Assembly: GCF_951801035.1 (NCBI RefSeq)
Contig: NZ_CATOKT010000004.1
Reading direction: 5' to 3' (one strand)
Source: Adlercreutzia sp910585575
GTDB lineage: Bacteria; Actinomycetota; Coriobacteriia; Coriobacteriales; Eggerthellaceae
DNA length: 64,000 nucleotides
In this document: positions 24,459 through 33,431 of the stretch, piece after piece
Position numbering within the stretch: the stretch's first letter is position 1
Layout: the number at the start of each line of letters is the position of its first letter
Position numbers and translations under genes: made by a program
Notes under the pieces: generated by a model
The model's database searches: none
The model's input: the letters and a program-made list of their open reading frames with translations, nothing else
What the model was told of the DNA's origin: nothing

Positions 24459-25868
24459 TTACTGCTGGGCAGCGTCGCCCTCGGCCGCAGCGGCATCGCC
24501 CTCGGCGGCAGCGGCGTCGCCCTCGGCAGCGGCCTGGTCGCCCTCGGCCTGGGCAGCGTCGCCCTCGGCAGCGGCCTGATAGCCTTCGGCGGCAGCCTGA
24601 TCACCCTCGGCAGCAGCCTGATCGGCAGCGGCGGCCTGGTCGGCAGCGGCCTGATCGCCCTCGGCGGCAGCAGCGTCGCCCTCGGCAGCGGCCTGATCGC
24701 CCTCGGCGGCAGCAGCGTCGCCCTCGGCAGCGGCCTGGTCGGCAGCCGTAGCGTCGGTGCCCTCGACGGTTGCGTCACCCTCGGTAGCAGCAGCGTCAGC
24801 GGCAGCCTGCTCCTCGTAGGGAGTCAGGTCGATGGCGTAGGGCAGGCCCTCGGGCATCGGATTCACCGTGATCTCGGCGTTCTCGCGGTACTCAGCGAAC
24901 CAAGTGGAGAAGTTCTGAGAGGCGTTGGTGGACTCCATGTAGGTGAGGTACTCCTGGAACTCGCTGGGCAGCTGGTCCAGGGAGGTGATGCCACCCTCGG
25001 GCACAGTGAAGGTTTCGGTGCACTTGATGATGTGGTAACCGTAGTCGCTCTTCACCAGCGTGGACACCTGGTCGGTCTCCAGGCCGTTCAGGGCATCCTG
25101 GTACTCGGTAACGAAGCTGGTCAGCTTGTCCCAGCCCACGTTGCCGCCCTGCTCGGCGGAACCGGTGTCGGTGGAGTACTCCTTGGCGGCGTCCTCAAAG
25201 GCAATCTCGCCGTTGTTGATCTGATCGAGCACTTCCTGGGCCTTGGCCTCGTCCTCGACGCTGAACAGAATGTGGCTGGACTTCTTCGCGCCGTTCCAGC
25301 TGTCGGCCATCTCCTGGGCGGTCTGCAGCTTGGCATCGTCGCCACCCTCGGTGGTGTCGGCCGCAGCCACAGCCTCGGACAGCTTGGTCTGCAGCAGGTT
25401 GGGCTGGATGACCGTCTCGATGTAGGACTCCTCGGTCATGTTGCTGGCCTCGAGAGCCTGCTGGAAGGCCTCTTCGCTTTCGAACATGGACTTGGTCTGC
25501 TCCAGGGCCTCGTCGATGTCGGCCTGCTCGACCGTGACGTTGTACTCAGCAGCGGCCTGCTCGTACAGGTCCTGGTTCACGTAGTAGTCGATAACTTCCT
25601 GGCGAACCGTTTCGGGGGTGTAGCCGTTGGATACGAGCCACTGGCCCCAGGCCTCATCGGTTTCCAGCGAGGCAGACTTGCGGAAATCGGCCACGTAGTC
25701 GGTGACCGTCTGCTCCATAATGTCCTGGCCGTTCACCGTGGCAGCCACGTCGCCGCCGGCAGCACCGTCGCTGCCGCAGCCAGCCAGGCCAGCGCCAAGC
25801 GCCAACGCCAGCGAAAGAGCACCCACGCGCTTGAGCGCCGCGCCCTTCATAAACGAGGTGAATTTCAT
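24459..25868 (-). CDS. PpiC/PrsA-like peptidyl-prolyl isomerase lipoprotein
   Basis: Residues 1-25 are a lipoprotein signal ending in the lipobox LAGC, so the 469-residue protein is expected outside the membrane on a lipid anchor. A SurA/PrsA-type N-terminal helical region (about 30-190) precedes a parvulin domain (about 195-290) with the usual SHILF start, the GGNVGW centre and the GYHIIK end. Parvulins speed proline isomerisation and help secreted proteins fold. The last 100 or so residues are an acidic low-complexity tail of AAAEGDQ-type repeats, unusual for PrsA. The ATG at 25868 was chosen over an upstream one because the signal peptide starts here and GAGGG lies 4 nt before it. Position next to the giant surface-protein gene suggests a role in folding exported proteins; that link is inference. 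Confidence 0.88.
   Translation of the reverse strand: MKFTSFMKGAALKRVGALSLALALGAGLAGCGSDGAAGGDVAATVNGQDIMEQTVTDYVADFRKSASLETDEAWGQWLVSNGYTPETVRQEVIDYYVNQDLYEQAAAEYNVTVEQADIDEALEQTKSMFESEEAFQQALEASNMTEESYIETVIQPNLLQTKLSEAVAAADTTEGGDDAKLQTAQEMADSWNGAKKSSHILFSVEDEAKAQEVLDQINNGEIAFEDAAKEYSTDTGSAEQGGNVGWDKLTSFVTEYQDALNGLETDQVSTLVKSDYGYHIIKCTETFTVPEGGITSLDQLPSEFQEYLTYMESTNASQNFSTWFAEYRENAEITVNPMPEGLPYAIDLTPYEEQAAADAAATEGDATVEGTDATAADQAAAEGDAAAAEGDQAAAEGDAAAAEGDQAAADQAAAADQAAAEGDQAAAEGYQAAAEGDAAQAEGDQAAAEGDAAAAEGDAAAAEGDAAQQ
24462..24780 (-). repeat. Degenerate coding repeats for the AAAEGDQ tail
   Basis: Short units reading AAAEGDQ, AAAEGDA or AADQ recur back to back and encode the tail of the foldase lipoprotein. 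The DNA copies are nearly identical, so length variation by slippage is likely. Confidence 0.85.
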
Positions 25869-26169
25869 GAATCCCTCTACCTTTCTTCCTGGAGGCGCCC
25901 TATGCGCCTGCATCCTTGCCCAGCCGATGCCATGCCGTCCCTCCCAGGGGCGTCGGGTCATACCAGAATCTGAGCGCTAACTGGATATTGTAACCATTCT
26001 GTGGTTAGGCCGCTATTATTCCTCGGCTAATTAACACGGTGTCGCAAATCACAGAGACTACACAGAGTTGCACAATGACGCACATATTCCTGTAAAGAAC
26101 CTGAAAATGACTGGCAGAGTCAGAGCAACGACGCAAGAGTAGAGCGATCGGAGCTTTCCTTAAGGACCC
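25869..26169. other. Intergenic region between sensor kinase and foldase gene
   Basis: The 301 bp hold a candidate promoter/operator for the foldase gene near 25987-26007. The rest, including the stretch after the sensor-kinase stop, shows no convincing gene or terminator. Its left part is visibly more AT-rich than the flanking genes. Confidence 0.6.
25987..26007 (-). promoter_or_regulatory. Inverted repeat over a -10-like box upstream of the foldase gene
   Basis: TAACCA and TGGTTA (25991-25996 and 26002-26007) form a perfect 6-bp inverted repeat with a 5-bp centre. It overlaps a minus-strand -10-like TACAAT (25987-25992). No good -35 box is seen. The layout suits a repressor or activator site. 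Confidence 0.35.
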
Positions 26170-27525
26170 TTAGGCGCCCTGCAGCATGATGGAGACATGG
26201 AAGACGCTGCTCTCATGGGAGAACGTGGCGGTGCCTGCGTGGCGCTCGGCAATGGCGGTTATGCTGCGCAGGCCAAGGCCGCCGTGGTTCGGCTTTGTGG
26301 AGCGGTAGGTGTCGCCCCATGGCACGAGGGCTCCTCCGAAGCCGTTGTCCACCGTGATGGCCAGCATACGGCCCGATTGAGCCACGGCAGCACGGACGAA
26401 GCGGCCCTCAGGCGCGGCGTCGGCGGCTGCGGCCAGGGCGTTTTCCAGCGCATTGCCCACCACTACGGCCAGGTCGGTATCGGGCAGCGGCACCTTTCCC
26501 GGCAGCGCCACGTGAGCCTCGAAGGCCACGCCGACCTCCTCGGCCTTGCGACGGTAGTGGCTGAGCAGCGCATTGAGCGTGTCATCGGCGCCGTAGTGCG
26601 TCACGGCGAGCGGCTCCATAAGCGCCAGGTAGTCGTCGAGCTGCTGGAGTGCCCCGGCCCTATCGCCCGCCGCCAGGCGTCCTCGGATGGCCACCAGGTT
26701 GTGGCGCACATCATGGCGCACGCGACGGTCAGTTTCCAAGGTGGCGCACAGGTTCTCGTACTGTTCGGCCTGCACAGCGACCAGCAGCGCCGCATCATCG
26801 GCCGCCCGGCGCGCGGCCATCTGGTCGTGGGCCGCGCGCACAGTGAGCAGCACCGTGCCGTAGACGAACACCACCAGTGCTAGGAGCAAACAGAAGAGCG
26901 CCACGGCCACCGCATTCACCAGCGACGAGAAGCTGATACAGGCGAACACGGCCGCCAACAGCACGAACAGCACGGCCGAAAGCGCCGCCAAAAGACTGCT
27001 CTCCCGAACGGAGAGCCCGTCGCGCACGGGCAGGAAGCACCGGTGCAGCACCGCCGTCAGCAGCGGCAGTGCCACGACGTTTGCACCCACGATGAGCCAC
27101 AGGCTCCAGCTGCGATAGGGCAGCCCGTCGTAGCCAGCCGCATCGAGTTGTCCCGTGGCAAACAGGTTGCACGCCGCCGTCACCGCCCAGGCGCTGGTCA
27201 ACGCGAAGTCGAAGATGAAGAGTTTCTCCTGCCACGGCGCCCGTACCAGGACCCAGTAGTACCCCAAGCACGGCAAAAGCGCCACGAAGAACGCAGCGTT
27301 CACGACGTTGTACAGCTCGATGGTCGGCGGAAGGACAGCTGCGGCCGAGCATCCCACCCCGGCGAACAGGATGCCGAGCACGCCCACCAGGGCCGCCGTG
27401 AGCACCGCCGCCGACCGTGGTGCCAGGCGCAGCTGGTCGCGATAGGGATACAGGGCCAGCACGGCAAAGGGAACCACCTGGGCCAGGTAGCCCAGCAGCA
27501 GGCGAACGAACACGGCGGCTGTCAT
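26170..27525 (-). CDS. AgrC-like GHKL sensor histidine kinase
   Basis: This 451-residue protein has six or seven hydrophobic segments in residues 1-230, a short coiled linker, then an HPK10-type kinase. The likely phosphoacceptor is the His of VRHD near residue 270, and the N box reads GNALENAL near 355-362. The last part carries the GLGLRSI glycine-rich ATP lid. This matches quorum-sensing kinases of the AgrC/ComD group that phosphorylate LytTR regulators. Its ATG overlaps the regulator stop by 4 nt (ATGA), so the two are co-translated. No peptide precursor or AgrB-type processing gene is present nearby, so the signal is unknown. Confidence 0.9.
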   Translation of the reverse strand: MTAAVFVRLLLGYLAQVVPFAVLALYPYRDQLRLAPRSAAVLTAALVGVLGILFAGVGCSAAAVLPPTIELYNVVNAAFFVALLPCLGYYWVLVRAPWQEKLFIFDFALTSAWAVTAACNLFATGQLDAAGYDGLPYRSWSLWLIVGANVVALPLLTAVLHRCFLPVRDGLSVRESSLLAALSAVLFVLLAAVFACISFSSLVNAVAVALFCLLLALVVFVYGTVLLTVRAAHDQMAARRAADDAALLVAVQAEQYENLCATLETDRRVRHDVRHNLVAIRGRLAAGDRAGALQQLDDYLALMEPLAVTHYGADDTLNALLSHYRRKAEEVGVAFEAHVALPGKVPLPDTDLAVVVGNALENALAAAADAAPEGRFVRAAVAQSGRMLAITVDNGFGGALVPWGDTYRSTKPNHGGLGLRSITAIAERHAGTATFSHESSVFHVSIMLQGA

Positions 27526-28232
27526 CGCAGCCCCCGGGCCATGGCGAACAGGAAGCGCTGGTAGCGCTCGCGCAATTCGGTGCGGTTGCCCCGCGAAAGC
27601 GAGATGACGGCGCCGTCGTCCATTTCCACGCTGCCCGAGCCGAACAGGCTCACGCGCGCCATGTTCACAACGAAGCTGCGCTGGACCCTGAGGAACCGCT
27701 CCGAGTCAAGCGCGTCGGTCAGGGCGTCGAGGCTCGTGTAGGTGCGCAGCAGGCCCTGGTCAGTGTGAAGCTCGCACACCTTGTTGCGCACCTCGATGTA
27801 GCTGATAGCGGCCTCGGGCACTGGCACCGGGCCCGTGGCCGTGCGCACGGTCAGCGTCCGCGGCGCATCGTTGGGAAGGCAGCGAGCAAGGGCCTCGGCC
27901 ACTGCCTCGGCCGTCACAGGCTTCACCAGGTAGTGGGCGGCCCGCAGCCCGTAGGCCTCGATGGCATGATCGAGGCTCGTGGTCACGAACACCGTGCGCC
28001 GGCGCTGCTCGTCACTTAACGAAGCCACCACCTGAGTGCCCACGTCATCCCCTAGGTATACGTCCATGAACACCGCGTCGAAGAAGGTGCTACGTGCGGC
28101 GGCAAGGAAATCCTCGGCCGTGGCGTAGCAGACTACCTCGACGGGGTGTCCCTCGCGCTCGGCCCAGGCGCGCAGCAGCCCAGCCAGCTCATCGCGGGCT
28201 GCGGGTTCGTCGTCGCACACGGCGAGGCGCAT
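27522..28232 (-). CDS. LytTR-family response regulator
   Basis: A receiver domain (about 1-120) has the acidic pair CDDE near the start, the phosphorylation site in VFMDVYLGDD and the conserved Lys in LVKP. A LytTR DNA-binding domain follows (about 135-235, with SYIEVRNKV and FLRVQRSFVVN). Length 236 residues is usual for the AgrA/LytR group. ATG 28232 was chosen because GGAG lies 6 nt upstream and the receiver begins at once (MRLAVCDDEP). It lies 70 nt downstream of the LPETG surface-protein gene on the same strand and overlaps the kinase gene, so the surface protein, regulator and kinase may form one unit. Targets are not shown by the sequence; the shared block upstream of the two anchored proteins is a candidate. 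Confidence 0.92.
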   Translation of the reverse strand: MRLAVCDDEPAARDELAGLLRAWAEREGHPVEVVCYATAEDFLAAARSTFFDAVFMDVYLGDDVGTQVVASLSDEQRRRTVFVTTSLDHAIEAYGLRAAHYLVKPVTAEAVAEALARCLPNDAPRTLTVRTATGPVPVPEAAISYIEVRNKVCELHTDQGLLRTYTSLDALTDALDSERFLRVQRSFVVNMARVSLFGSGSVEMDDGAVISLSRGNRTELRERYQRFLFAMARGLR

Positions 28233-28302
28233 GGGGCGCTCCGTTCTCTTCGGAAAGGGCCCGGCGTAGCGGACCCTGGGCATTCAGTTGCAGGCCGTCA
28301 AG

Positions 28303-31300
28303 CTAGCGGCGTCTTTGGGGGAGACGCCCTGCGGCGGCCCGAGCGCTCGGCGCGAGGCCGGCGGCCCGACGGGAGCGCGCGGCACACGCTGCGAGCGCGG
28401 CGGCAGCGGCCACGGCCGCTGCAAGGGCCCACCCCAGCATAGCAGACGCCGCATCCCCCGTCTCAGGAAGCTTCTTCGTCTCATCAGCATCCTTGCCAAA
28501 GTCATCGACCCGATCAGGGTTGACCGCCTCCGAGATGTCCGGGGAGGAATCCTCTTCAGCGCCAGCATCATCGGCGTCGCCGCCCGTCAGGCGCGCCTCC
28601 ACGGCGAGCACGGGCGCGTCGCCCGAGGCCCGGGTGGCCTCGCCGTCGCGGGCCCAGGGCGTCCAGCCGGCGTCCTGCACGTAGGCGCGGTACTCGATGC
28701 CGCGCCCGGCGGCCGCCTCGCCGGAAAGCGAGGCCTTCAGGCTCACCATGGGCTCCATCAGCTCGCCGGTGATATCGTCGGAGGCGACCATCTCGCCGAA
28801 GCCCGCGCCGTTGTCAGCAGCGTAGTTGATCGTCAGGCCCTCGATGGGCGTAGCGAACCGGATGGCCGTCAGCGCCGGGCCCTTCTCGCTTCCCGTGATG
28901 GAGCCGTCGGTGGCCCAGAAGATGCCCGCGTCCTCGCACAGCCACCCGTCCTCGAAGGTGTGTCCCTCGTAGAACAGCGTCGCGTCGGTGGGGCGCATCA
29001 TGCAGGCCATGGCGCCGTCGGCACCCGGAGCGATCATCCCCGCGTAGGTACCGCCGTTCCAGGCGGCCAGCACCAGGCGCCGATAGGCCTGCCCGTTGGT
29101 AAGGTAGAAGGTCATGGAGCCATCGTCGGTGGTGACCACGTCGTAGACGCCATATTCGTTGACGGCCACGGAGTCGTCCAGGCCACGCTCGGCCCCGTTC
29201 AAGTCGATGTTCACGATATGGAAGCCGATATCGGCCAGGTTCGTGTCGGCCGGCAGCCCCATGAACGTTACGGGCACAAGCTCCTCCCCGAACGCGTTCA
29301 CCGGTGTCACTGAGGTGCTTTCCCCGTCGAGATTGCCGTCGTCGGCACCAGTCGTGCCGCCATCGGCACCCGGGGCTGCACCAGCATCGACGTCGGCGCC
29401 GCCCTCTTCCGCGAGCGCCGCGACTCCCCCGTCATCCGCCAGCGCGACCGCCACGTCGCTCACCGGCGCATCAAAGGCCACCGCGCTCAACGGCGCCGCA
29501 GCCGCTTGGGCGACAGGCTCAACGATCACTCCATTCCCTGCGGGCAGCACCGATCCGCCCGTGATGCGACATGAGTCGACATTAGCGATCCCGCGCCAAC
29601 TCCTGCCTAAGTTGACCGTGCCGCCAGAGATTAAAACTTGTTGCACCTTGCCAGCGGGTGTATTCCTCTCAGACATGCGAGGCGCTCCACCAAGGGCGAA
29701 CGGCGACGATGTAGAGAGATTGCCACCGGTTATGATAATCGAGCCAAACGTTCCTCCTTGCCCGGCACCAATAGCCACCCCCCACTCTGTGTCACCGCTA
29801 TCCCGCCTCACCGTCAACGTTCCCCCTCGCATGACGAATGTGCCGCCTTTCGCATATCTACCCCCTCCTTTTGAGATTCCAGATCCAGCCCCAATGGCGG
29901 CGCAGCCCCAACCCTCATCGAATCTCGACGCTGGGTCGCCATAATTGGTCACATTAAGTTTGCCCTTGCCCCCAACCGTAAGCGTAGACCCTTCACCGAT
30001 GAATATCGTAGGAGCAGTCGCTCCCGAATCTATTCCACCCGTTCTAAAATCATTAGAGCCGTAGAGGGTCAATTCGACCGTTGCGCCCCCCGTCACACTG
30101 ACGGCTGGAGTGTCGGTGTCTATGTCGACAAACGTGTTTTTCAGATTAACCTTATGATCGCCAGAAAGCACGCTAAGAAGACCGCGGGCGTGACTGACAT
30201 AATCCGGCATTGTGTCATCCGGTTCGTAGTCCCGATTACCACCCGTAAGCGTCAGGGTGCCTTGATAGTCAGTCCACTCCCGGTCTGGGTAATACCTGTA
30301 TTGCTTCTGAACGCCCAATTCGTCTCTAAGCTGAATTGGGCCCCAGCGCAGGTTCAAATCAAGCGTCGGATCTTTCACTCCGCGCTCTACGTATTCATTC
30401 GGTACATATTGCAAAGAGACACTTAGGCTTTGCTCTCCTCCCCCCAGAATGCCCTCATAAGAGCCGTCGCCAAAAGCAATCTTTATCTTCGCCCCTGCCT
30501 TGAGACTGTCGGATTTCGGGAGGTACACGCAAGGAGCAGCCCCCTCGACCAGAGGATTGAAGCCGGCCACGTTGTAGCCAGCCGACGCACCGTTATCGCC
30601 TTCCTTGAAAAAGCCGGGGTCGTAAACCGCGCTCTCTCCGATAGTGATCGCAACTTGCGTGAGGTCGAGTCCGGCGGGCAAACCCGTCAACTGGACACCC
30701 GTTACAGGGAACGGCGCTGCAGGACCGGTGGCATAGGTGCCATACAGGGTGGGCTTAGCCTGGCCAGACAAGGTGAAACTGCCTCCCGCCACCGTCGCTT
30801 CCGCAACGTTAACCGCAGGGCTCTTCCAAGTGCCTCCTGAGGTCAATACCGAAGAACCCGAGAGGAACTCCACCGACCCTGCAGGGTTAGTGTCGAGGAC
30901 ATCCCCCAGTGCAGGCGCTTCGCCCACGCCGTCAAGACGAAGGCTCCCCGTCATGGCCAGGCGCACCGCGCCGAACGGATCGTCATCGTTCCACCCTGCA
31001 CCGATTGCCGGACTACCGAAGCCGTCTCCGCCCGTCGCGCGCAGGCTGCCGGCGCCCAGGAGCGTCAGTGTGGCGCTCTCGGTCACTCTTATGGCGGCGT
31101 AATCGCTCGCACCGGTCAGCGAGACGCTGGCGCCCTCGGCGATGGTGAGGGTGGAGGCGCCCGACTTGAAGTCGAAGACGGGGCCGTCGTTGGCACCCGT
31201 GAGTGTGGTGCCCTTGGCAATGATGATGTCCGCGGCGCCCTCCACGGTCACAGACGCGCTGCCGTCTTTGAATTCCAAGGTGATGGGACCCGTGTAGGCC

Positions 31301-31893
31301 TGCGGGTTCGCGCCGTCGGCCTCGGTGGAGTAAGTCGTCTGGCCGTTCTGCTCCTTGAGGTACAGCTGCGTATCGACCTCCACCGTCGGCGAGGCGACAG
31401 ACAGAGGCTCAATGCTTACGCCGGCCAGTTCGGCAGCTGGCCTCTCTTCACTGCTGCCGTCCGATACTTGCTCAGGATCTTTTGAGCCCTCATCGCCAGA
31501 GTCACCCTCGCGCACGGGGATGCTGCTGCCGGCGCCATCAGCCCCTTCGCCCAGAGTGCCGGAGTCGTCGCCGTGCGCGGGCCCCTTCTCTCCTGAAGCG
31601 CTGTCCTCGAGGCCCGAGCCGGCATTCCCGTCGGTTTCCCCCGTCGAGCCAGCCTCGCCGCCGGCCTTCCCGGCCGAGTCGGCGCCTTCGCCCGTTGTCG
31701 TCACCAGCGCTTTCGCATTCTCTGTGGGCCCGGGCACGTCCGACAGCTCCTCGCCGAAGGACATCGCAGAACCTTCGCCGGTGCCGAAAGCCGCCACCGG
31801 CAGCCCCAGGCCCAGGGCGAGCACCAGCGCGAGGGCCGCCCTTCCCGCCGCTACCCGGCGCTTTTTTCCGCTTTCCATCGTTCGCGTACTCAT
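28303..31893 (-). CDS. LPETG-anchored beta-helix-like surface protein
   Basis: This 1,196-residue protein has a signal peptide (about 1-33), a Ser/Glu/Gly-rich region to about 160, then two blocks of short repeated strands such as ITLEF, ASVTVEG, STLTIAEGASV and ATLTLLGAGSL, which resemble right-handed beta-helix carbohydrate-binding proteins. A second block with TLTVGGKGKL and GGTFVMRGGTLTV lies near 620-800. The end has LPETG near residue 1141, a hydrophobic segment and a basic tail, the sortase signal for cell-wall attachment. AAGGAG lies 7 nt before ATG 31893; longer versions lack a signal at the start. Its centre (about 29,550-30,900) is more AT-rich than its ends. No sortase gene is in the window. 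Ligand unknown. Confidence 0.88.
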   Translation of the reverse strand: MSTRTMESGKKRRVAAGRAALALVLALGLGLPVAAFGTGEGSAMSFGEELSDVPGPTENAKALVTTTGEGADSAGKAGGEAGSTGETDGNAGSGLEDSASGEKGPAHGDDSGTLGEGADGAGSSIPVREGDSGDEGSKDPEQVSDGSSEERPAAELAGVSIEPLSVASPTVEVDTQLYLKEQNGQTTYSTEADGANPQAYTGPITLEFKDGSASVTVEGAADIIIAKGTTLTGANDGPVFDFKSGASTLTIAEGASVSLTGASDYAAIRVTESATLTLLGAGSLRATGGDGFGSPAIGAGWNDDDPFGAVRLAMTGSLRLDGVGEAPALGDVLDTNPAGSVEFLSGSSVLTSGGTWKSPAVNVAEATVAGGSFTLSGQAKPTLYGTYATGPAAPFPVTGVQLTGLPAGLDLTQVAITIGESAVYDPGFFKEGDNGASAGYNVAGFNPLVEGAAPCVYLPKSDSLKAGAKIKIAFGDGSYEGILGGGEQSLSVSLQYVPNEYVERGVKDPTLDLNLRWGPIQLRDELGVQKQYRYYPDREWTDYQGTLTLTGGNRDYEPDDTMPDYVSHARGLLSVLSGDHKVNLKNTFVDIDTDTPAVSVTGGATVELTLYGSNDFRTGGIDSGATAPTIFIGEGSTLTVGGKGKLNVTNYGDPASRFDEGWGCAAIGAGSGISKGGGRYAKGGTFVMRGGTLTVRRDSGDTEWGVAIGAGQGGTFGSIIITGGNLSTSSPFALGGAPRMSERNTPAGKVQQVLISGGTVNLGRSWRGIANVDSCRITGGSVLPAGNGVIVEPVAQAAAAPLSAVAFDAPVSDVAVALADDGGVAALAEEGGADVDAGAAPGADGGTTGADDGNLDGESTSVTPVNAFGEELVPVTFMGLPADTNLADIGFHIVNIDLNGAERGLDDSVAVNEYGVYDVVTTDDGSMTFYLTNGQAYRRLVLAAWNGGTYAGMIAPGADGAMACMMRPTDATLFYEGHTFEDGWLCEDAGIFWATDGSITGSEKGPALTAIRFATPIEGLTINYAADNGAGFGEMVASDDITGELMEPMVSLKASLSGEAAAGRGIEYRAYVQDAGWTPWARDGEATRASGDAPVLAVEARLTGGDADDAGAEEDSSPDISEAVNPDRVDDFGKDADETKKLPETGDAASAMLGWALAAAVAAAAALAACAARSRRAAGLAPSARAAAGRLPQRRR

Positions 31894-32004
31894 CGGCAGG
31901 CTCCTTCTCTCCGAAGCACTCCAAGGCGCCTTCCCATTCATGGCGCTCCTCTCGCAACAGCGCGCCCCACTCCCCGAGCGCACCGCTTTCGCTTATTCGA
32001 AGTA

Positions 32005-32074
32005 ATCCTACCGAAACCTGTACCTCGGGGAACCTGCATTCCGCACCCCGAACCATACGTTTCGCGAACTCAGC
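32005..32074 (-). promoter_or_regulatory. Conserved 70-bp upstream block, copy A
   Basis: This block, 112 nt or more upstream of the LPETG protein start, matches 36537-36606 without gaps. It has TAGGAT at its gene-proximal edge (a possible -10) with GTTTCG next to it, and TTCGCGAAACGTATGG at its distal end. No TTGACA-like -35 is present, so an activator site is likely. Confidence 0.6.
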
Positions 32075-32102
32075 GTCAGCCAGCCGCCCACTTTCCGCAG
32101 GC

Positions 32103-32132
32103 AAAAAAACAAGCGCCTACCGAAGTAGGCGC
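32103..32132 (-). terminator. Intrinsic terminator of hipBA
   Basis: On the minus strand a perfect 8-bp stem GCGCCTAC / GTAGGCGC with a TTCG loop is followed by TTG and seven T. It lies 40 nt after the hipA stop. Confidence 0.88.
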
Positions 32133-32171
32133 CCCAAATTTGGCGAAACCCAGAAATCGGGCAGGGCAGAG

Positions 32172-33431
32172 CTAGCTCAAAAGCGCAATGCGACGCCGCG
32201 CCGGCGCTTCAAGCCTATCGGCAGCCGATGGATAAAGTCCTGAGGCCCGCGCAAGCCCGCCCTCAAGTGATGCAAGCGTCTCGTCCAAAATAGCACCGGC
32301 CTCGGAAGCAGCCAGCCCCCACGAGATCGCCTCCGCTACTACATCTTCGCGAGCCACATCATCGGCGAGCACCTTGCCGTTGACGCGCAGCGAAAGATGG
32401 CGCGCTTCCGGCTCGATATCGCGCACGGGCACTACATCGTAAAGCGGCGAGAGTTCGGGGCTGCATACTTCCCTGTAGAGAAACGCATGGTTTTTCGCAT
32501 GGGCATCCACGTTTCCAAGCGCGAGGTTCACAACAAGCTGACGCAGCAACTCGCCAAGCTCACGCTGAGACTCAGCAGCGTAGGCCGTGAGCCTCTGCGC
32601 TATGCCCCGATATGACGGATCGCTACCGGGAGAGCGAGCGACCGAGGCGTATTTAGACGCCGGCGGCAATCCGAGCGCCTGACAGCAATCCTCTTGGTGA
32701 AGACGAATCGTCCCCTCGGGAGTAATCGCCCGATCAAAGCGTCGCACAACCAACGTAAGCGGAGCGTTCTCTCTGCGCAGGAGGGCCGTCTCGGCACAGC
32801 GAGCCGCCGCAGAAGCGACCGACATCGCCCACGCTTCCGCCTCAATGAGCCCCGGGTACTTCCCGGTCAGCTGGGGTTTCAGGATATGAGTTGAGAGGGC
32901 AGCACCCTGCGGCAGGCCAAAACGCGCCTCAGCCACGTAACCATTTTGCACAACAACATCCTCGGCGGCCACAATCATCTTCTCCTGGTAGCCTCCAAGC
33001 GACACGCGCAGAGCCACCGACTCCACCGCATCGTAGGCGGGCAAGTCCCGCAAGCGCTCTGCGAGCTCAATATCAGACAGGGCTGTTACGCTCGTGCTCG
33101 CTGGATCGGAACAGCCCTCAGGTACAATCGAGACCGCGCCCGCGCACTCCCAGCCAACCTCCTCCAGAAGCCGATAATAATCACCCGGCGCACACTGAAG
33201 TTCGCGGCAAAGGCGCGTAAGTCGATCGCCTTCCGGCAGAAGATTCTCAAACCAGGCTCCTGTGAGCCCCTCGCCGTAGGGACGACGCTTGACCGGCAGC
33301 GACGTAGAGAGCAAAGGACGACCCTGATAGGCCTCCACCACGCCCTCGCTGTAGCGTAGACGGGCGCCTTTTCGCGTTCTCTCAAGTACGCCGATTGACT
33401 GGGCGCCCAGGCGAACCTCAAGCGATGCCAT
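32172..33431 (-). CDS. hipA: HipA-type serine/threonine kinase toxin
   Basis: This 419-residue protein has the HipA N-terminal subdomain (residues 1-100, with LLSTSLPV and FENLLPEG), the glycine-rich motif SLGGYQEK and a kinase core. The catalytic loop is read in GNVDAHAKNHAFL and the metal-binding region in SPLYDVVPV. HipA kinases such as the E. coli enzyme phosphorylate glutamyl-tRNA synthetase and halt growth until HipB restrains them. The target here is not shown. ATG 33431 has a strong GAGGAGG 6 nt upstream and overlaps the hipB end by 14 nt; an upstream in-frame start would bury more of hipB. Confidence 0.92.
   Translation of the reverse strand: MASLEVRLGAQSIGVLERTRKGARLRYSEGVVEAYQGRPLLSTSLPVKRRPYGEGLTGAWFENLLPEGDRLTRLCRELQCAPGDYYRLLEEVGWECAGAVSIVPEGCSDPASTSVTALSDIELAERLRDLPAYDAVESVALRVSLGGYQEKMIVAAEDVVVQNGYVAEARFGLPQGAALSTHILKPQLTGKYPGLIEAEAWAMSVASAAARCAETALLRRENAPLTLVVRRFDRAITPEGTIRLHQEDCCQALGLPPASKYASVARSPGSDPSYRGIAQRLTAYAAESQRELGELLRQLVVNLALGNVDAHAKNHAFLYREVCSPELSPLYDVVPVRDIEPEARHLSLRVNGKVLADDVAREDVVAEAISWGLAASEAGAILDETLASLEGGLARASGLYPSAADRLEAPARRRIALLS

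Noticed and set aside
24462..24780. Possible CRISPR array
   Set aside because: The repeats stay in frame, encode an AAAEGDQ tail and have no unique spacers.
28241..28302. Terminator between the LPETG gene and the response regulator
   Set aside because: The only stem (GGGTCCG/CGGGCCC) needs a G-U pair and is followed by just three T, too weak to call.
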